A program made the translations under genes and the position numbers. Shown here piece after piece: positions 47,445 to 57,902 of a stretch of DNA of 64,000 nt. A model generated the notes under the pieces. That model was not told where the DNA came from. It searched no databases and was given only the letters and a program-made list of their open reading frames with translations. The stretch is from Chelydra serpentina (lineage: Eukaryota; Chordata; Testudines; Chelydridae): positions 53,593,001 to 53,657,000 of the forward strand of contig JBAIAC010000007.1 in the NCBI GenBank assembly GCA_037349315.1, in the 5' to 3' direction. How positions within the stretch are numbered: the stretch's first letter is position 1; the number at the start of each line of letters is the position of its first letter.

Positions 47445-48480
47445 CTGAAAAACAAAAGTCAACAGAGAGAATAGTAATAAAAAACAGAGAAACATTCATT
47501 GTATAAAAAGGTAGTTTATGCAGAAACTAATGCAGGTGCCAATCTATGACCAAAAATAGTCAATGTAATCATTAATTAAATATTAAAATAGAATAATAAA
47601 GCTTTCATTTCCCCCAATTCTTTAATCTTTCACCAAGTACAATTTATCACTGCCACAGCTAGACCCTCATCTAAAAAGATCACTTTTGCTTGACAACCAG
47701 CATGGTATTATAACTAGTAAGTTTGACTCAGTTCTAGTTAAGTGATATACAATTGTGATATATTTCTGTATTGTGAGGAACAAAACTTAGTGTTTATGAC
47801 TAGGCTGGCTAGAAAGAGTCTTCAAGCAATACAGATGTATTAACTTAGATGTATTAATTTGGAAAGTTGCACTCTCTCTACTTCTATTACCCTTGAAATA
47901 GAAAGCAAGGGCCAAATAACTTCTCCAAGTTAAGAATTTACATAGATGTTGCAGGTGGAGAGCGCACAACAGTGGCTACGTTCTAGCAGTGGTATAAGGT
48001 AGAGTAATATAACGTACATTAATCAACACATTAGAATGACACTGGCTAATTTTTATAAACAAAAATGATTGTAATGATACCGGAATATTTGTAGAAGACA
48101 AGTTTAATGTGCCTTCTTATAAGCTTCTCTGCACAACATTAAAATTTTTTTAGAGTAGACTGGTAGCTGAGGATGTTGCTATTTATGGACAAAGTAAGGA
48201 CTTCCACAGGAAGCACTTTTGTTACTAGAATTCACACAGCTTTTGACTGATCTGCATTTACTACCAGAAAGAGAAACTATGTACAAGCAGTTCAGGTTTA
48301 GCTTTGATATTATCAGTTCTCACTGGCAGCAGAAAATATCACCAACCTGCATTTGCCATTCTTGTTTTATACAAATCAACGTATTATTCCTTATATTGGT
48401 ATTCTTCCCTTCCCATTAAGAGCTCTGCTCTGGACCTAATTTCTAAGTCGTCATTCTCCATCATATTGGTGTGTACTAAC

Positions 48481-48603
48481 CAGAGGATGCTGTCCTTGAA
48501 AAGACAAAAGAGGCCTCGCAGATGAACCAGGGAAGCGAAGGCAGAATAGAGGCTGAAGCCCACCATTAATCCACAGGAACGACAGTACACTGCATAGTAA
48601 GCG
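48481..48603 (-). CDS. OIP5: OIP5 exon 3 (second CxxC of the Mis18 domain)
   Basis: A 123-bp minus-strand exon after TCTCTTTTCAG, ending CTG|GTTAGT. It encodes AYYAVYCRSCGLMVGFSLYS and AFASLVHLRGLFCLFKDSIL (residues 126-165). CRSC (132-135) is the second zinc-binding CxxC of the Mis18/yippee-like domain, and the following GLMVGFSLYS corresponds to human GIPVGFHLYS. Both phases agree with exons 2 and 4. Confidence 0.95.
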
Positions 48604-50024
48604 CTGAAAAGAGAGAGAAAACGTTTCAGTAGAGCAGGTGTTTCCAAACTGCAGTCCAAATACTGCTTACTGGTGCCATCAGGCCATAACAATACATGTA
48701 GTATAAGCAAGTACTCCATATAAGCAAGTACTATAATAGGAGTCCCATAACCTCTGTAACAAAGTAGTGAGGTAGGTGGTCCACAATATAGTCTTTGTAT
48801 TAATGGCAGTTACCCACTTAAAAAGCAGAGGTTAAAATATGAAAACTGAAATCTAACTTAAAAGGTCAGTTCAGGACATCCTGCTGCTATTGAAACACAT
48901 CTATGAATTTTAAAGAGAAAAATAATTTCAGACAGACTTAAAAATGAAAACAAAAAATAGGATGAACAGAGGAAACTGAGGTATGTGAAACCATAACATC
49001 ATCAACTCATTAGCTATACAATCATTACGTTTTCCTTTTTGTCTTGTCCCTCCTACCCCCTTAGAGAAGAAAAGCTAAAAATGGCCACAAGAGTGGTTTG
49101 GGGTACACAAATGCAGTACATAACTTAACAGGTAAGAATTACAAGCTGTGCAAGATGCCTATGAAAAATTCACTTCCCCATGGGGAGTAGAAAGCAAGTG
49201 CCATCACCTTCTGCAGAATACAAATTTTCCTTTAAAAAGTTTCTAACCTTTATAATTGTGACAAACCTTCCCAGTAAGAATCAAACACAATACAGATACA
49301 GGGCTGCCTCCTCAAATTTGCAGAGAGCTCAAGCGGCTGCAACTACTCAACTTTGAAAGTAGCAACTCCTGATTCAAACTCAGTTTCTTATTTTCTTCTG
49401 TGAAGTCTAATAAAAACACTGTAAACCATGCTTGACAAAGATACTCTCCTCTAGCCACTTCCCTTTCTGTAGTTTTGATTAACTCAAATTATTTCCCTCC
49501 CATTAGATTCACCTCATAATAGGTAAAGAAAAAGCATTATTATATCCAGGTGAACCAGCTTCTACTGATTGTTTAATTCATTACCAGCAAAACTTGTTAA
49601 CTTTCACTATTAAAGAATATAAAAAGACTTTCCATCTTAACAGGTATATAAACCTTTAGTTTTGGATAGAGATTGCTTCCTTTTTTGATTTACTCAAATG
49701 TTCCCCCCCTCCCCCCAAGGGTAATAGGGCAAAAACGAAGTTTTATTTGGAGGGGGTGGAAGAGAGAATATAGGCTATCGATTTACAAAGGCTTTCTCTG
49801 TTGAAAAACCAGTGGACAGGTTCAAAACCAAACTAAATTATTTATCAATTCAATGAGACACCTCTAAGAGGGATCTGGAGGGATTTTAGAAACTTATTTT
49901 CTTCTGGCACAGAGACATTTCTAAAATTCAGAAGCAACACATCAATGCCTTTCTACTCTGCTTTGCGACCATCTCAAATTGAGAACTAATACTAAAAGCA
50001 AAAAGCAACATCTGAGGTACCTAC

Positions 50025-50091
50025 CATCCTAGAAGGGCTCCTTCAATACCGACCATTAAAGAATCGTCCAAAACAACATCATTTGTGACTT
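50025..50091 (-). CDS. OIP5: OIP5 exon 2
   Basis: A 67-bp minus-strand exon after TATCTTCTCAG, ending GGATG|GTAGGT. It encodes a split Lys and then VTNDVVLDDSLMVGIEGALL plus Gly (residues 104-124), aligning with human RVTNNVVLEAPFLVGIEGSLKG. Phase 1 in and phase 2 out fit the neighbours. A 91-bp copy of sequence from next to exon 1 lies 90 bp upstream in the same intron. Confidence 0.95.
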
Positions 50092-50180
50092 CTGAGAAGA
50101 TAAACCCATAGATAGTCATACATCACTGATCTTCACCAATATTTTTTATTTGTTCCCAACAGTAAGGTTCTGAACTTAAT

Positions 50181-50271
50181 ACGTCAGCGCCCGGGCCAGG
50201 TAGCCCTGCCCTGCCCACGAGGCTGACCCGGGGCTCCCACAAGCAATCAGGCCACGGGAGCGCTGGTGAAT
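50181..50271. repeat. 91-bp perfect duplicate of OIP5 intron-1 sequence (copy A)
   Basis: Identical at all 91 bases to 50982-51072, beginning ACGTCAGCGCCCGGGCC and ending GAGCGCTGGTGAAT. It sits as a GC-rich island in AT-rich intron, and its flanks are TTAAT on both sides (50175-50180 ends CTTAAT; 50272 begins TTAAT), a possible short target duplication or microhomology. Confidence 0.97.
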
Positions 50272-50981
50272 TTAATAGCTTTTGGTTTGGAAGGATTCAT
50301 TTTTGTTCTATATTTATTTTAATGGAAAAAAACACATTTTAATCCTAGATTTTTTAAATGTGTGTCTCTACTTAAATGTTTGCAAAATTAGTTATTCCAA
50401 CTATGTGACTGAATCCCAGATTCAAATATGTTTTGTAATATTTGTGTAAGCATAATAGAATATGGACTTTTTGCTGGAACCAGCCACTAGCACAAAAACA
50501 GGTGTATTTAAAGACTCATGGTCTAGTGGGAGTATCCTGCATTGGAGCACGAGGAAAAGGGAAGGGATAGCTCACAGCTGGCAGACAGTAGGGCAGATCT
50601 GAGTGGGAATGAAACTAACAGTCGCTGGGCAGGGGCAATGTGAAGGGAAGGGAGCAACTTTACAGCCACTTATGTCCCGACTGAGTTTACAGGACTGCTG
50701 TTTCACTTGCAAACTGAGTAGAGCGGAGAGGGAGTTACTGTTTTTAGGTCACTTCAGAGCAGAACCGAAACTGACGCCACGTGTCATGAAGTCTCCCAAC
50801 ATTTCGTGCTTTCCGAGCACGCATTAGGGCCATTTGGTGGCCCAGAGAAAACAAGGAGCTGCAAGACCAGCTCACCCGGGCAGGGACAGCCCACTGGTTA
50901 CGCTGCTCTCCCTGGAAAGGATGCTAGGCCCGCCGTTAGATCACTGAGGACCGCAGCAGCTGCATCCCTCTCCGCAGGCTC

Positions 50982-51072
50982 ACGTCAGCGCCCGGGCCAG
51001 GTAGCCCTGCCCTGCCCACGAGGCTGACCCGGGGCTCCCACAAGCAATCAGGCCACGGGAGCGCTGGTGAAT
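50982..51072. repeat. 91-bp perfect duplicate of OIP5 intron-1 sequence (copy B, likely source)
   Basis: It lies 34 bp downstream of the OIP5 exon 1 donor in transcript direction and is embedded in GC-rich promoter-proximal sequence of similar composition, so this is probably the original copy. It is identical to 50181-50271. Confidence 0.97.
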
Positions 51073-51105
51073 CCAGGCCCAGAGTCTGGCGCTCCGGGGA
51101 CTCAC

Positions 51106-51412
51106 TGAAACAGACGAGGACCCGCAGGAAACGGTCCTCCTGGGCGCAGAGGTGCAGCGAGTCGCCCAGCACCGCGCGGCAGCCCCTGCAGTGGAACAGG
51201 GCGCACTCCTCCAGTCGGAGCCCTCGGCGCAGCAGCGTCCCGCCCCCGGGGCTGTTCGGCTCCCGCTGGGGCTCCGCGCCGCGCGGCATGACCGCGTCCT
51301 CCTGCGGGGGGCGGCCCCAGCTCCGCAGAACAGGGCCCGGCCGCTCGAAGGTGATGGCGCCGTCAACCTGAGGCTCCTGGAACAGCCGCTGGATGCACCT
51401 CCGCACTGCCAT
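51106..51412 (-). CDS. OIP5: OIP5 (Mis18-beta) exon 1, start codon
   Basis: The minus-strand ATG at 51412 opens 102 codons plus one base to the donor TTTCA|GTGAGT at 51105. The N-terminal 65 residues are variable and Arg/Pro-rich, as in other species. Then LEECALFHCRGCRAVLGDSL gives the first CxxC (C75 to C78) of the Mis18 domain, matching human CAVFQCAQCHAVLADSVHL. With exons 2-5 (all in phase) the protein is 245 residues against 229 in human. OIP5 pairs with MIS18A and M18BP1 to recruit HJURP and new CENP-A to centromeres after mitosis. The frame stays open past the donor, but the continuation loses homology and is intron. Confidence 0.95.
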
Positions 51413-51932
51413 CTTCTTCTCCCGCGGAGCCTGACCCCGCGCCCGCGCCCGGATTCGAACCCAACGCCCGCCCCCTGGCTATTCCAATTGGAGAACTACC
51501 TATAGCTCTGCGCGGCGATTGGACAGAATACAAGCAATCATTTCACCGGGTCCTCGCAACGTGAAAATAATTTCCTCCGGCCATTGGATGAAGGGGGATA
51601 CCAATCATTCTACTTCCCAATCAGATAGCGACAATTTGGGCTAGGGCGGGTCTTTAATGTGATAGACTGCATACATGTGCCTATCGTGTTTAAACAAAAC
51701 AAATCCCATTCCCCAGGATGCCATTGGCTGTCGGTGTGTCTCACAGTCCATCCGCTGGTAGGTTGTTTAGCCAATGACAGGGCGCGACGGGGGAGTTCGA
51801 ATGGTGGGGGGTGGGACGAAACAGTTTGGCGTCAGTTGAGCGCGAGATTCGAAACACGGGCACAGCCGTTACCGCGAGCGGCGCTCACAGACCGACTGCG
51901 GGGGTCCCGGTCGTTACTATAGTCCTGCCGCC
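51413..51932. promoter_or_regulatory. OIP5/NUSAP1 bidirectional cell-cycle promoter
   Basis: The start codons of OIP5 (-) and NUSAP1 (+) are 520 bp apart, head to head. In between are seven CCAAT/ATTGG boxes (51484, 51518, 51583, 51601, 51617, 51723, 51771) and TTCGAA at 51796-51801 and 51848-51853, with a third at 51454-51459; an E2F-like TTTGGCG is at 51825-51831. TTYGAA is the CHR element bound by the DREAM/MMB complexes, and CCAAT/CHR pairs drive G2/M genes. No TATA box is seen on either side. Factor binding is inferred from motifs. Confidence 0.85.
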
Positions 51933-52025
51933 ATGGAGCCGCCCTCGTTGCTGCGGATGGAGTCGCTCAAATACAGCGAGCTACAGCAGGTGGCCAAGGC
52001 CGCCGGCCTGCGGGCCAACCTGAAG
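51933..52025 (+). CDS. NUSAP1: NUSAP1 exon 1 (start of SAP domain)
   Basis: ATG in a good context (CCGCCATGG) opens 31 codons: MEPPSLLRMESLKYSELQQV, then AKAAGLRANLK and donor AAG|GTGAGG. It matches human NUSAP1 SLKYSDLQNLAKSLGLRANL. NUSAP1 is a nucleolar and spindle-associated protein that bundles microtubules near chromosomes and binds DNA through this N-terminal SAP motif. Phase 0 donor. Confidence 0.95.
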
Positions 52026-52909
52026 GTGAGGAGGTGGCGCCCCGGCCGGGGAGAGTCCCCCAGCCGCTAGGAAGGGAGACGGGGTACCCGTGGAGAGGGA
52101 GTGGCACAGGGGATCCCGGTACCGCCGAGCAGAGGTGTGAGCGGGGACCTGGGTTAAGGGCGGCAGAGCGAGCGCGGCTGACGCTCCTGGGTCCCTGTCC
52201 TCGCCGCGCTCCAGTTCTCTGTGCGGCCGCAGCGAGCGCGGTGGGGAGCAGGGGCGGCGCAGGGTGCACGTGCCCCTGTCACCGCTGTGTGTGGACGCTT
52301 CCAACTTACAGTCGGCTCCCTATCAAACAGGGATTCGCAGGGGTGGGACCACAGCCCTTAAGCTTCCATGTGAACTTCTAGGACATAAGAATGGCCATGC
52401 TGGATTAGACCCACCGACCACCTAGCCCAGTATCCTGTCTTCTGACCGTGGCTAATGCCAGGTGCTTCAGAGGGAGTGAGCAGAACAGGGCAGTTTTCAA
52501 GTGCTCCATCCCCCTGGCTGGCCAAGTAGGCAGAGGCTAAGGACAACCACTGCATCAGGTTGTGTCCCTGACCAGCTTGGCTAATAACCATTGATGGCTC
52601 TATCCTCCATGCATTTATCTAATTTTTTTAACCCAGTTATGTTTTTGGCCTTCACAACATCCCCTGCTGACAAGTTCCACGGGTTGACTGCCATTGTGTG
52701 AAGTAGTACTTCCTTATGTTAGTGTTAAATGTGGTGCCTGTTAATTTAATCGGGTGACCGCTTTCGGATAATAACACTTCCTTATTCACTTTCTCCATCC
52801 CATTCATAGATCTCTATCAGAGCCTTCCTTAGTCATCTCTTTTCCAAGCGGAAAAGTCTTTTTAATCTCTCCTCATATGGAAGCTGTTCCACAACCTTAA
52901 TCATTTTTG

Positions 52910-53123
52910 ATAGGTTTCAGTGTAGTAGCCGTGTTAGTCTGTGTCAGCAAAACGAAAATAAGAAAGAAAAACTTGTAGCACCTTAGAGACTAACACATTT
53001 ATTTCAGCATAAGCTTTCGTGGGTTAGTACCCACTTCATGCATCTGATGAAGTGGGTACTAACCCACGAAAGCTTATGCTGAAATAAATTTGTTAGTCTC
53101 TAAGGTGCTACAAGTTTTTCTTA
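52910..53123. mobile_element. Penelope-derived inverted repeat with 13-bp TSD
   Basis: Two copies of the element's terminal region lie tail to tail: GTAGCACCTTAGAGACTAAC, then AGCATAAGCTTTCGTGGG, is repeated in reverse complement around a centre at about 53040 (ACCCACTTCATGCATCTG). TTAATCATTTTTG flanks both sides (52897-52909 and 53124-53136). The right arm has a full hammerhead-like core. Confidence 0.9.
53044..53081 (+). ncRNA. Hammerhead-ribozyme-like motif in Penelope terminus
   Basis: CTGATGA (53044-53050), stem II AGTGGG/CCCAC with loop TACTAA, GAAA (53068-53071), then GC-TTAT-GC (53072-53079) as a minimal stem III. The two bases after stem III are TG, whereas an active site needs U followed by A, C or U, so this copy may be inactive. 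Confidence 0.5.
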
Positions 53124-53453
53124 TTAATCATTTTTGTTGTCCTTCTCTGTACCTTTTCCATTTCTAATGTGTCTTTTTTGAGATGGGGCAACCAGAACTG
53201 CCTATGGTGTGGGCATACCACGGGTTTATACAGAGGCATGATATTTACTTCTTACTGCCTATCCCTTTCCTAATGTTTCCTAACATTCTGTTAGCTTTTT
53301 TCACTGCTGCTGCACATTGAGTAGATGTTTTCAGGGAACTATCCACACTAACTCCAAGATCTTTCTTTAGTGGTAACAGCTAATTTAGACCCCATCATTT
53401 GGTATATTTAGTTGGGATTATATTTTCCAGCATGCATTGCTTTGCATTTATCA

Positions 53454-53576
53454 TAGGGTGACCAGACAGCAAATGTGAAAAATCGGGACAGAGGTGGGGG
53501 GTAATAGGAGCCTATATAAGAAAAAGACCCAAAAATCGGGACAGTCCCTATAAAATCGGGACATCTGGTCACCCTA
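53454..53576. mobile_element. 123-bp MITE with perfect 8-bp TSD
   Basis: Perfect inverted ends TAGGGTGACCAGA and TCTGGTCACCCTA, flanked by ATTTATCA at 53446-53453 and 53577-53584. It is inserted in the CR1 RT coding region. Same family and length as 17628-17750. Confidence 0.93.
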
Positions 53577-53817
53577 ATTTATCAACATTGAATTTCATAT
53601 CACATTTTGTTGCCCAGTCACCCAGTTTTATGAGAGCCCTTTGTAACTCTTCGCTGTCTGCTTTGGGCTTAGCTATGTTGAGTAATTTTGTATCATCTGC
53701 AAACTTTGCCACCTCCCTATTTACCCCTTTTTCCAGATCATTCATGAATATGTTGAACAGCACTGGTCCCAGTACAGATCCTTGGGGGATACTCTCTCCA
53801 TTCAGAAAACTGACCAT
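53577..53817 (-). pseudogene. CR1 reverse transcriptase relic
   Basis: The minus-strand frame reads SIPQGSVLGPVLFNIFMNDL, then VAKFADDTKL and WATKCDMKFN. These are the RT motifs of CR1-type ORF2, including the catalytic FADD. It is truncated by the MITE at 53576 and by stops upstream. Confidence 0.9.
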
Positions 53818-54922
53818 TTATTCCTCCCTTTTTTCCTGTCTTTTAACCAGTCATTGATCCACGAGAGGCGCTTCCTCCTTATCCCATGACTGCTTAATTT
53901 GCTTAAGAGCCTTGGTGAGAGATCTTGTCAAAGGTTTTCTGAAAGTCCAAGTACACTATATCAAATGGATTCTCTTTGTCTGCATGTTTGTTGACTCCCC
54001 TCAAAGAATTCTGCGCTCTGCTATTTCTAATTCCTTCCGCCCCCTACATGTCAGTAACTGTCAACACAAGGCCAGATGCGTTTTTAGTTATAAAGAAGGT
54101 GCTGTCAAAGGCACAAAATAATCTGGAGGGAAACATTTCCTCTCACCTGTCCGCTGTCATGTGATAGATAACATCAGGCACATGCAGGGTGTGTTGGTTT
54201 TTTGCAGTTTATAGTGACCTTTTGTGGTGGTGGTAAGCTTATCCAGAAAGCCATGACTAGCTGACTTCCATGGAAAACATCACTGGAGGAACTACGGTGC
54301 ACAGAATTTGGCCGCTATTGGGGAGCGGCGCAAAGCTGTAGAATAAGCCCTAGGTACACCAATCCTTCTAGAGACACAAGGAGAGGGGATGTGGACCATC
54401 ATGGTTACAAGGCTAGCTGTACCTCTGTACCCTTTTTGGCCTCTCTGAGTGCATCGTCTTTGCTTAGGTATCAGGCGTTTACGTATCCTGAGTGGAATTT
54501 CACAATTCTTCTACTTTTAAGTGGGACCTAGGCTATGATACCCCCCATATCCACCATTTATTATCCTGCTGGTTCAATTGAATTCAGTCATCTGATTTCC
54601 CTTCAGGAGTGTGTGACCAATGGCACATAAAAACAACGAGGAGTTCTCGTGGCACCTTAATGACTAACAAATTTATTTGGGCATAAGCTTTTGTGGGCTA
54701 TAACCTACTTCATCAGATGCATGGAGTGGGAAAAAAAGTACACAAGAAAAAATAATTTTCCCTCTGTTGATACTCACGCCCTCTTGTTAACTGTTGGGAA
54801 AGGGCCACATCCACCATGATTGAATTGACTTTGTTAGCACTGACCCCCCACTTGGTAAAGCAACTCCCATCTTTTCATGTGCTGTATATTTATACCTGCC
54901 TACTTTTTTTCACTCCATGCTT

Positions 54923-54960
54923 CTGATGAAGTGGGTTATAGTCCACGAAAGCTTATGCCC
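54923..54960 (+). ncRNA. Hammerhead-ribozyme-like motif in Penelope terminus
   Basis: CTGATGA (54923-54929), stem II AGTGGG/TCCAC, GAAA (54947-54950), GC-TTAT-GC (54951-54958), then CC. The left arm has the same structure in minus orientation (54680-54716), but its GAAA has become AAAA. Confidence 0.45.
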
Positions 54961-55035
54961 AAATAAATTTGTTAGTCTCGAAGGTGCCACAAGGATTCCT
55001 CATTGTTTTTGCTGATACAGACTAACATGTCTACC

Positions 55036-55212
55036 CAGTAGCGTAGCAGGGGGAGCAACCGCTCCCCCACTGAGCAGAAGCGGCGCCTTTTTGGTACTCT
55101 GATGCCTTTTGCTCCTGCGCGGCAGCCGGAGTGGAGCATTTTTGTTGTTGTTGCTCCCAGCGCCTTTTTTTAGCTCCGCTCCCCTTGTGCTCTAAACCTG
55201 GCTACACCACTG
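55036..55212. mobile_element. hAT MITE inserted in a Penelope arm
   Basis: Inverted ends CAGTAGCGTAGCAGG and CCTGGCTACACCACTG. Flanks TGTCTACC (55028-55035) and CGGCTACC (55213-55220) agree at six of eight. Excising it rejoins the usual Penelope end ACTAACACGGCTACC-like sequence. Confidence 0.8.
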
Positions 55213-55242
55213 CGGCTACCCCTCTAAAACCAGTGGCATATA

Positions 55243-57217
55243 GTGACCTAAACAGCCTTCTTAAAGCAAAAGTAATATTTACCACTAGGAACAAAGCATT
55301 AGAGAAAAAGAGGATTTTGAAACAACAGTCTACACACATGTCTATCTTACCTAGAGTCCAGTCCAGTCACTGCCCCTGTCTTGGGCTCCGGATCCTCTAT
55401 CACCTCATCCTCAGAGCTGTGACCACATGGTCCCTCTGCCCAGTTCCTGAAACCCTGGTGACTTCTGCACTCCCCCATAGCTTAAACAAAGCCTCTCCCA
55501 GAACTCGACCCAAAAGAGTGAGCTTTCTACTTTCCTTCTTCAAGGGCCCACGTCGTAAGTGGAGAATATAGCACAGAGATTCTTTGCACAGAATTATACC
55601 ACATTATTGCTTGTTACCTAATCACACGAAGAATGCACAGAACTATTCACAAACAAATTTCATGCATTTTACTGCCTCCTTTTCCTTACCACTCCAGTGT
55701 ATTCTGAGGGCTGGGATCAGAGAATGACTCCAGATGGGCCCAATGGCCTTTCTGCTCCAGTGCATAGCTTGATATGCATTGACACAGGAGCTCTCTATAC
55801 TACAGCAATTGTATGACTGTTAAGACTCCTGGGAGCTTAAAACACCTGAGGATTCTGCAGTTGGGTCCCTTCACAGCAATCTGGTGAGTCGCCAGCAGGG
55901 AGAGCCCAATCAGATCTGTGACAATAACCTATCCCCAAAGTTAAATACAATATACATCAGGTCTTAAATAGTAATCTATGGAAGCTGCATTGATCACATG
56001 ATGCTGACTTGCCTTGTTTTTATTTGCTAAATTGCATGAAAAGAAATGAATAAAATTAATACTTTCCCAATATTACTTTCCTATGCAGTAAGTGCTATAG
56101 GTGCCTCATGGCTATTACGGTGACTGCATTGAAATGTGTATTTGTACAGTAATCACATTTGAGAATTCTTGGAATATTTCATTTTGCAGCTATTATTTTA
56201 GACAAAGGAAAAGTAGGAGAAGGTATTGAGGAAGGGGAATGCTTGGTAAGAATGCCACTCAGGAAGACATTGGAGTAAACTGCCTTTTGCAGCCAAAAAG
56301 AGGACCGAAGCTTGCTTCAGTTTTTCATGGCAACAAACCAAGCAAGTTTCACTCCTGACTATTTATTTAAATTAAATTGTTCTTGTATTAGGCGTGTATG
56401 TAAAGTTGTCCTGTTCTAAAATCACTGAATTATTGCTGTTTTGTGGTGGTTCAAGAGAGAGCATGTCTGTACAAGATTTTAAACAACAGGTACTTTAATT
56501 TCCTGTTCCCAGAAACTTACAAACAGTGTTTAGCCAGTTCTTGTTTTTATCTCTGGGCTGAGCACATCTTCAAGCTAACTTCTTTGCAGTATTATCTGAT
56601 GCAGACTTAAAAAATGTTGCCTTATCTGTAAGGTTTAACACAATGGAAAAACCACAGCATTTTTGCCTGTCAAGATAAGGCCTAAGATTAAAAAGTGGGA
56701 GGTGTGGAAGGAGTATAAGTGTTTAAAATATAACTGGTAGTGCATTTCAACAGTCTTAATTTTATTAACTTTTTGCATTCTGAGAAACCTGCGCTGACTT
56801 CTGGCACCTTTGCTAGAATGAATGGCTTCACAACTACTTTAAACATGGTGTTGGACTGAACACTCCTTTCAAAAATCCCTCAAAAACTTTTCCAAAGCTT
56901 TCACTTTACTTTGGAATCTCCTAAAAACTTCAAACTCAGTTTAATATTTTGGAAAGCTTCTACCACTCACTTGATTGTCTCATTATACAACCAATAAGGA
57001 GTAGAGAATAAGATGTTCCTATAATGTGTTTGGAACTAATGTTATTTTTTAAAATGCTAAACCAACTGTGTATTTAGAGCAAAAAAGAAGTCATACCAAA
57101 TCAAAGTTGAATTTGACCCTTTCATCGTCAGCTGGGATGAGCACCCTTGACATTTGAAAAATAAATAAATTGGTATATGTATAAAATTATACTTAATTTT
57201 ATTTCATTTGTTTTAAC
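55243..57217 (+). other. NUSAP1: NUSAP1 intron 1, nothing recognised
   Basis: A frame of 146 codons at 55131-55571 lies mostly here but matches nothing I recognise and starts inside a transposon. No exon is recognised. Confidence 0.5.
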
Positions 57218-57230
57218 CTCTGAAAATTAG

Positions 57231-57349
57231 AAGCGACAAAGAGTCCTGTGGCACCTTATAGACTAACAATACGTCTGTTAGTCTATAAGGTGCCACAGGA
57301 CTCTTTGTTGCTTCTACAGATCCAGACTAACACCGCTACCCCTCTGATA
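57231..57349. mobile_element. Short Penelope-type inverted repeat with 13-bp TSD
   Basis: GAAGCGACAAAGAGTCCTGT, then GGCACCTTATAGACTAAC, is inverted about a 10-base centre to give GTTAGTCTATAAGGTGCC, then ACAGGACTCTTTGTTGCTTC. The arms are about 39 bp with one or two mismatches. CTCTGAAAATTAG flanks both sides (57218-57230 and 57350-57362). Confidence 0.9.
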
Positions 57350-57558
57350 CTCTGAAAATTAGTTTATTATGGAAGTGCTAATGTTCTCATTTACAGTGCT
57401 GCAAAAGTGGCACATTGCCATGTTTTTCAGATTTAGAACTATATAAATCAATGGCTAATCCTTAACATTCATTCAGTAGGAACTTTTACATAAGGGAGGA
57501 GATAAACTTTGATATTATGCTAATTTTTCCCATTTAGGCCCTTGGAAAATTGCCATTA

Positions 57559-57560
<2 letters not shown>

Positions 57561-57594
<34 letters not shown>
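57561..57594. repeat. Poly-T run of about 34 bases
   Basis: Homopolymer of T after AAGC; its length in an assembly is unreliable. Confidence 0.9.
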
Positions 57595-57595
<1 letters not shown>

Positions 57596-57902
57596 TATTG
57601 AGTATTTTCCCTGTTGGCATTATTTACTTAGGAAAGTATGATCTGCAGGTGAGCATGGCTCAAAGTAAGTGATGCTGTTGCAGAAATTAGATACAAGTTT
57701 TAATTAGATTGTGTTTAACTAGATGAGTCAAAATACCTGGTCCTAAAATTACTGGCTTCTCTGGAAAATGGATGGATTGTAAGATCTCTGGTCAGGAAAA
57801 TCTACATCTCTGCGCCAATGAAGCAAGCGAGCTATTCAGCAAAACACTTAAGCACATCTTAAGTCCCACTGATTTTAATGAGACTCAAGTACTGCTTAAA
57901 AT

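Larger units (their letters stand above)
52382..54010 (-). mobile_element. CR1 LINE, minus strand, with two nested insertions
   Basis: The 3' part (52382-52900) has the CR1 motifs CTAGCCCAGTATCCTGTCTT and AGTCATCTCTTTTCCA. The RT region at 53577-53817 and upstream coding remnants to about 54010 (TTGTCAAAGGTTTTCTGAAA) complete it. A Penelope-derived insertion (52910-53123) and a 123-bp MITE (53454-53576) interrupt it, so the CR1 is the oldest of the three. Confidence 0.85.
54630..55229. mobile_element. Penelope-derived inverted repeat with internal spacer
   Basis: The left arm (54630-54730, minus orientation: TGGCACCTTAATGACTAACA, ATTTATTTGGGCATAAGC) and the right arm (54910-55035 and 55213-55229) are inverted copies around a spacer of about 190 bp. 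Flanking 13-mers CCAATGGCACATA (54617-54629) and CCAGTGGCATATA (55230-55242) agree at 11 of 13. The right arm is split by a hAT element at 55036-55212. Confidence 0.82.

Noticed and set aside
50936..51105. Continuation of the OIP5 exon 1 reading frame to 158 codons
   Set aside because: Homology to OIP5 stops at the GTGAGT donor at 51105 and resumes at exon 2 in the right phase, so this part is intron.
57240..57316. Possible microRNA hairpin
   Set aside because: The hairpin arms are Penelope-derived, with a 13-bp TSD outside them, so transposition explains the structure.
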